A stretch of DNA of 64,000 bases. Origin: Selaginella tamariscina (Eukaryota; Streptophyta; Lycopodiopsida; Selaginellales; Selaginellaceae). A model generated the notes under the pieces. That model did not search any database. It worked only from the letters and a program-made list of their open reading frames with translations, and was not told the DNA's origin. This document shows positions 59,650 to 64,000 of the stretch, in pieces. How positions within the stretch are numbered: the first letter of the stretch is position 1; every line of letters starts with the position of its first letter. The translations under genes were made by a program, and so were the position numbers. The DNA lies in assembly GCA_003024785.1 (NCBI GenBank), contig PUQB01000108.1, forward strand, positions 266,907 to 330,906, in the 5' to 3' direction.

Positions 59650-62390
59650 CTAAACCACCGAGCTTTCTCCTTGCATTGTCATAGCCAGAGTTACCTATGA
59701 AGGCATTAACAAATTTCCCAGTCGATGAAGATGGAAATGCTTTTGTGTTCATGATCTTCACTTTCCTTTCAACATTCCTTGTTGGTTTAGTATACATGTG
59801 GTTCAATTGATGTCAGTTTCTACGAGTTCTGGAGAAGATGTGGAGTTGTTACCAGAAGGCAATGCATCAAACTAGTTTGTTTTTTACACATTATGCCCGA
59901 CAAAGGGCCTGTTATTCAGGTTGCGAACAAAAGAGCATGAAGAATCCATGCTGGTGTGTCTTCTAAGAGCAGACAAATGTAGAATAGGGAAGGATCTCAT
60001 TGGTTCATCTGAAGTTAAATGAGTCTCTAAACTGCCGGAGGTATTCAATGGAAATGTCATTTACGAACTTCCCCCAAAGAAAGAAAGCACATAGAAGTAC
60101 TTGGCAAGGATGGCTGCTACCATTGGACACACTCGAGCACAACACATTGGCATATTCCAGAGCGAGTCAGTCAAAATTCATGTGTCGGACAAGTTAGTCA
60201 AAGTTCCTGTGTCAGACATCTCAAATGCATCAATGCTACCTACCCCTACTTGGCTTTTGAGAAGAAAGCAAATGAATGCCACTTCAAGGGTGTTGTGGAG
60301 AAGTGCACACTTGTCCGGCTTATGTGTACTACATTCTGCCAGATGACATTTCTTTTACAAGGTCGTTCATTCACAAAGGTGTTCATCAACATCCAGTCAG
60401 CCCTCAATATTAGCTTCAAACATCCAGTGTGCCAGAGCTAGTGTCAGCAATGCAGTAAAGAGCAATCCGCGAACCAATCAACGAGTGATTGAGTTTCAAG
60501 CTGCACATGAACTCATCTTTGAAGAACTTTTCAAGGAAGGAGGAGAAGTCTCGTACACTGGTTTACTCTCAAAACTTGAACCTTTTACAAACCATCGAAG
60601 GTATTTTTCTTTAGATCTCAGCACACTGACGTGACCTTTTCTTTAGGACTCGGGATTGGATTACACAATCAAGACAAAAGAAGACACACTTTAGAGAGGG
60701 TTACGAGGGTCTTCTGGAGCTAAAGACAAAGTTGCCAATACCTTTCATTCACGTCATACATGTTCCAAGGATGGAATTGCATGGTGCTGAGGAGCAGCCT
60801 TTGATCTTTAAAATGACAATTGAGGGACCAGGTTCAGGAGTCGACTCGGAATACACCTTTATGATCCATTGTAAGTTGTAGAACACTTCATAACACTTTT
60901 TATTCTTTGTATCTAATGCTTTCTTACAGTGTCAGATCCATGGTCCTTATAGCTTACTTAGATATGTGTTGCGAAGATAATGTTGCAGTGCTGAAGTTCT
61001 TGAACACAATGCTAAAGGTTTGTAAGAAACAGGGTTTGGAGAATGTAAACTTTACTAGTTTCATGTCGGATGAGGCTGGAGCGATATGGATAGCCTTGCG
61101 TCAAGTATTCAACAACGGAGCAAAGATGAAAGGAAGGGAAAGAAGCTGTCTGTTTCACTTTATGTAATCTGTGCATCAAGTGACAAAGAAATGGATCGTA
61201 GAAGAACACTGTGAAGAACACATGAAGCTTGCTTGTGCCTAGCCTACAACACTAAATAAAAAATCCAAAAAAGAACAACTAGCAATTTTCGAGACTTTTT
61301 GGGAAGGACGAGCGTCAAACATTCATGCTTTAAAGACATGGCTATCTTGGTGGATCAGGTATGAGGACCACATCTTCATGGTAGAATTGGGAGACATGAC
61401 ATAAGAAGGACTCGCAGCGTTCCAACTACAAACAATGCGGAAGTGATTCATGCAAGAGCAAGAAGAGCAAGATTGGCCAAAAGAGTACCACTGCTAGAGG
61501 CGACAATGTTAGACCTCACTAATGTAGTTCTGCAGAGTGTGAAGGTGAAAGCGCAATAGAAGGGAGGTATACAGGGTCAGGTCCTTTGAAGGAAACTTTG
61601 TTGAAACGAGTACAACGCAAACTCTCTAAGGGGAAAAGTGTATCTCCATCAACAATAATCAATCTGGTGGAAGATGAGGAACACTTGACCAGCCCGGAGT
61701 TCACGAGTACCACTAATTTCGAGTGCAAATTGTCAGGAGAACAGTCACAGGAACAAACAGTTTGATGCTCGACATTTCACACAGACATGATATAGAGTAC
61801 ACAAAGCGGGTGGTACAAAACACAGAAAGAGGTTAAGGTTCGAAGAGGTTTTGGAGAGAGAGATTGCACAAATAGAGTGGGCCATCAAACGAATCGGAGC
61901 ATCCAGTAAGGTTAAGTGTTTGGGGATGAATAAGGAAGGAACTGCTCTGTGTGGAAAACCAATTGGTTATCCAAGTAGAGTGCCAGCACCAGGATTTTAT
62001 GAAAAATGAATGCACAATGATGCCTTGGGGAATGAGGAGTATGTATAACAAATGATGTGGTTTTACCAAGAAATTCAGGGTGTTTCACGCAGCCAAACGG
62101 CAAAATTCTTCAGTCAAGAATTCCAGCACCACCAACAGTTTGGCCTGTGCTCAAGGAAACGAAGCTGACAAGTGAGGAGGTCAGAGAACTATAGGATGCA
62201 GACTTATTTTGGAGGGTTTACAGGGGACGGCAGGAAGAGTAGACAAGGTCAGAAGGACAAAACACCATCGCCACCACGTGAGTTGGATCTACAACAATTC
62301 CACCTTTCGAAGGACACATGGTCCAGACTCCAACAAAAATGTCCAAGGAACAACAAAAGAATTTCCCACCGGTTTACAAGGATAAATGGT
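59650..62390 (+). pseudogene. MULE-type transposase, SWIM finger deleted (M-D)
   Basis: It parallels the M-C gene. N-terminal part near 59690 (EGINKFPSR-like frames), then SFTNFPQRKKAHRSTWQGW. The catalytic region is NTMLKVCKKQGLENVNFTS and SDEAGAIWIALRQVFNNG with CLFHFM (60960-61165). TTNNAEVIH follows, then the basic tail. The first catalytic Asp segment (VVLDHTHRY in M-C) is missing here: the sequence jumps from GPGSGVDSEYTF to the intron near 60870. The SWIM finger of M-C (34683-34877) is also absent; GTTTACAAGGATAAATGG follows directly on the CCCACCGG stretch at 62365. Both losses would disable the protein. Many stops are present. Confidence 0.8.
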
Positions 62391-62519
62391 AGACATCAAA
62401 ATGCTTTTTTGAATACTAACTTATTGAACTTTTTTATACAGTATTCAAAATAAATCCAAAAATTTAAATGATTTATTTATTGGTCAGCAAATATTAAGCC
62501 AGTCGGCATATTAAAAAAA

Positions 62520-62620
62520 CTAATATCAAAAAATATTCCTGAGAATATTCTAGAATATGCTAGAATAACCTGGAATATCCGCGAATATACTAGAATATTC
62601 TGAAGCCTCATGAGCCCCAG
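62520..62620. repeat. Sub-terminal AATATTC palindromes of M-D
   Basis: AAAAATATTCCTGAGAATATTC, TAGAATATGCTAGAATA, CGAATATACTAGAATATTC repeat just inside the right end. Similar ones lie at 54744-54778 inside the left end. Confidence 0.7.
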
Positions 62621-62640
62621 CCTCCTTTTTGCCGAGACCC

Positions 62641-63835
62641 TTTGAACTTCTCCCATATTTTGCTTTGTAGTGGTTGGTGTCGGCAACGTCCCATTCCGCC
62701 GATAGCTTATGGTACTGCTCGGTTATGAGATTCGGCTTAGTTAAAACGCCGATCTTTATGTCAGCTTCTCACGGGTATGCTCGAAAAGCTTTGTTGCCAT
62801 CGTTCCTTTATTGTGTTCATCGAGAAGTCGTTGGGTTGCCATTATCGTGTGTTGGCCGCTAATAATGTAATACTTAATTGATTTTTTATTCTTCGTCTGG
62901 ATCTTCGTAATTTGTTCTGGTGTTGTCACCCACATTATCTCAGTGTCTTTCTTTCTTTCATAATATGGGCACAAAACAGCATTATGTGGAATGATGTAAG
63001 AATTATCGTCCTTCATCTTCTCCATGAGCTCAACTACACATTCTTGGTTGAGTGGCATGTAATTGAAGTTGGGTTAACACTGCAATACTTAACCTTACAC
63101 TCATAAATCTTATCATCCAACATCATTTCCTTGTGACTTATTGCAACATGGGATGCCACAGGTGTAGCTGACAAAATGACAGATGATTTTCTTCTACGAT
63201 CAGAATCAATATGTGTGAGCCCTGACTGCAGCTGTTTTAATGTTCTTGGCACACTCTTCCAGCTTCTGAAGTTTCCTAAATAAATTGAACATGATCTATA
63301 AAGAACCTGGGACCGAGCCACCCTCTCAATCTCCCTAATGATATCGATGTGTTCTTCTTTAATAAGAAAAGGACGATTGCTTCACTTGTGGATGTTCTGT
63401 ATTGTGAAGTAATATTTGTTGCAAATACACCTACTCGATGAGTATGGAGATCCTTGAAGTAGACATCTAATTGGATTTCCTCCATAGATGGGCTTTCGTT
63501 TAGTTGAAGAAGAACTCCACGGTCGACATCATTAGTGAACACGTGAACGTCATTATTCACAAGCCGATAGAATCACCCAAGGTCTTGTTGTATCTGGCGA
63601 CCTCTAGATCCGAGAACGTAACATTGAATGGAACAAGGCATATATTTCGATCATCGTCGAATCTGGGTTCGTAACCTACCCTCGGTGCTTGACTAGTGAA
63701 TCTAGTTTCTATTGTTTTGCTTGTCCACGCGATGTGATAGAGGTTAGTTTGACAACAACCATGGTTGATCCAATGCGCTTCCCTTTAGTTTGAAATATAG
63801 CCAAGTTGATTCTAAAATCCCCCTGCCCATCTCAT
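62641..63835 (-). pseudogene. X2 gene 1, 5' half (ParB-like domain)
   Basis: Reverse-strand copy of 5778-6961. It starts MRWAG (63835) and the same N-terminal part VKLTSITSRGQAKQ follows. Further parts are DVYFKDLHTHRVGVF, MMLDDKIYECKVKYCSVN, PLNQECVVELMEKMKDDNS and YYIISGQHTIMATQRLLDE (62850). It is the clearest view of the ParB-like domain, because IIPHNAVLCPYYERKKDTEIMW and ITKIQTKNKKSIKYYIIS are in one frame (62756-63058). The gene is cut at 62649 by M-D and continues at 54699, then at 40962 beyond X-B. Frameshifts near 63060 and 63290. Confidence 0.78.
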
Positions 63836-64000
63836 CTCCTCCTCTTATCTTCAATGTCACCTCAATTCCACATCTGAATACAAAAATGATTAGTTCTTCA
63901 AGCACATATCCGAGTATAACAGATTTTATTTTAATTCTTACTCAGAATTTAACAACGACTACATACTAATGACTGAATCTCCTTGTTTAATCAAACCATC
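63836..64000 (-). other. X2 leader upstream of gene 1
   Basis: Reverse complement of 5605-5777 in X-A, with no coding. X2 continues beyond the right edge of the window, where its palindrome arrays and transposase would be expected. Confidence 0.7.

Larger units (their letters stand above)
54700..62640 (-). mobile_element. Family M Mutator-like element, copy D, near-complete
   Basis: The element is 7.94 kb. The left end GAGTGCCGCC..GGAGGCTTGGGGCCCATGAGG and the right end (minus strand) GGGTCTCGGC..GGAGGCTGGGGCTCATGAGG are diverged terminal inverted repeats. They are flanked by TTTAAACTT (54691-54699) and TTTGAACTT (62641-62649), a 9-bp target duplication with one change. The intact site is at 6953-6961 in gene 1 of X-A. 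It carries a MULE transposase (plus strand here) and the second ParB-methylase gene (minus), divergent over a hairpin array. Size of duplication and transposase type both say Mutator superfamily. Confidence 0.9.

Overview
The window is repeat-filled nuclear DNA from a plant, most likely a non-seed land plant (moss, lycophyte or fern grade). GT-AG introns, a Mutator-like transposase, Ty3-type retrotransposons, a DUF7869-type transposase and a short CCCTAAA block support this. The species cannot be named from the sequence. I see no intact host gene and no tRNA or rRNA gene. Nearly everything is transposon inserted into transposon, and every coding region carries frameshifts or stops.

Two DNA-transposon families carry the interest. 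Family X (my name) has one full copy, X-B (40963-54453, about 13.5 kb). Its ends form a 27-bp inverted repeat with one mismatch, and it is flanked by a 4-bp TTGT duplication. It carries a DUF7869-type transposase gene (minus strand), two arrays of the 18-bp palindrome GGCGGGATTAATCCCGCC, a ParB-like/DNA-methyltransferase fusion gene (plus), and a small HAD/FCP1-like phosphatase gene (plus). X-A (1-10359) is a second copy cut by the left window edge. A third copy, X2 (minus strand, 40687-64000 and beyond), is the host into which other elements have jumped. Family M is a Mutator-like element, with a near-complete copy M-D (54700-62640, 9-bp target duplication) and a truncated copy M-C (34394-40687). 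It carries a MULE transposase (with a SWIM finger in M-C) and, divergently, a second and different ParB-like/DNA-methyltransferase fusion gene. Two unrelated transposons thus each carry a ParB-methylase gene, an arrangement usually seen in phages and bacteria.

The nesting can be read from target duplications. On the left, an LTR element L3 (10360-28161) was hit in its 5' LTR by X-A and in its 3' LTR by a 13.6-kb Ty3 element L1 (14439-28013, minus strand). L1 took a solo LTR in its reverse transcriptase (19572-20095) and a GC-rich Ty3 derivative L2 in its own LTR (23431-27543). On the right, X2 was hit in its methylase gene by M-D and by X-B, and ends at a chimeric junction with M-C. Between the two blocks, 28162-34393 is AT-rich spacer with short tandem repeats and no recognisable gene.

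A working inference is that both DNA transposons use their own amino-methyltransferase to mark their DNA or escape silencing, perhaps with the palindrome arrays as targets or binding sites. The sequence supports the gene content, element ends and duplications. It does not show the function.
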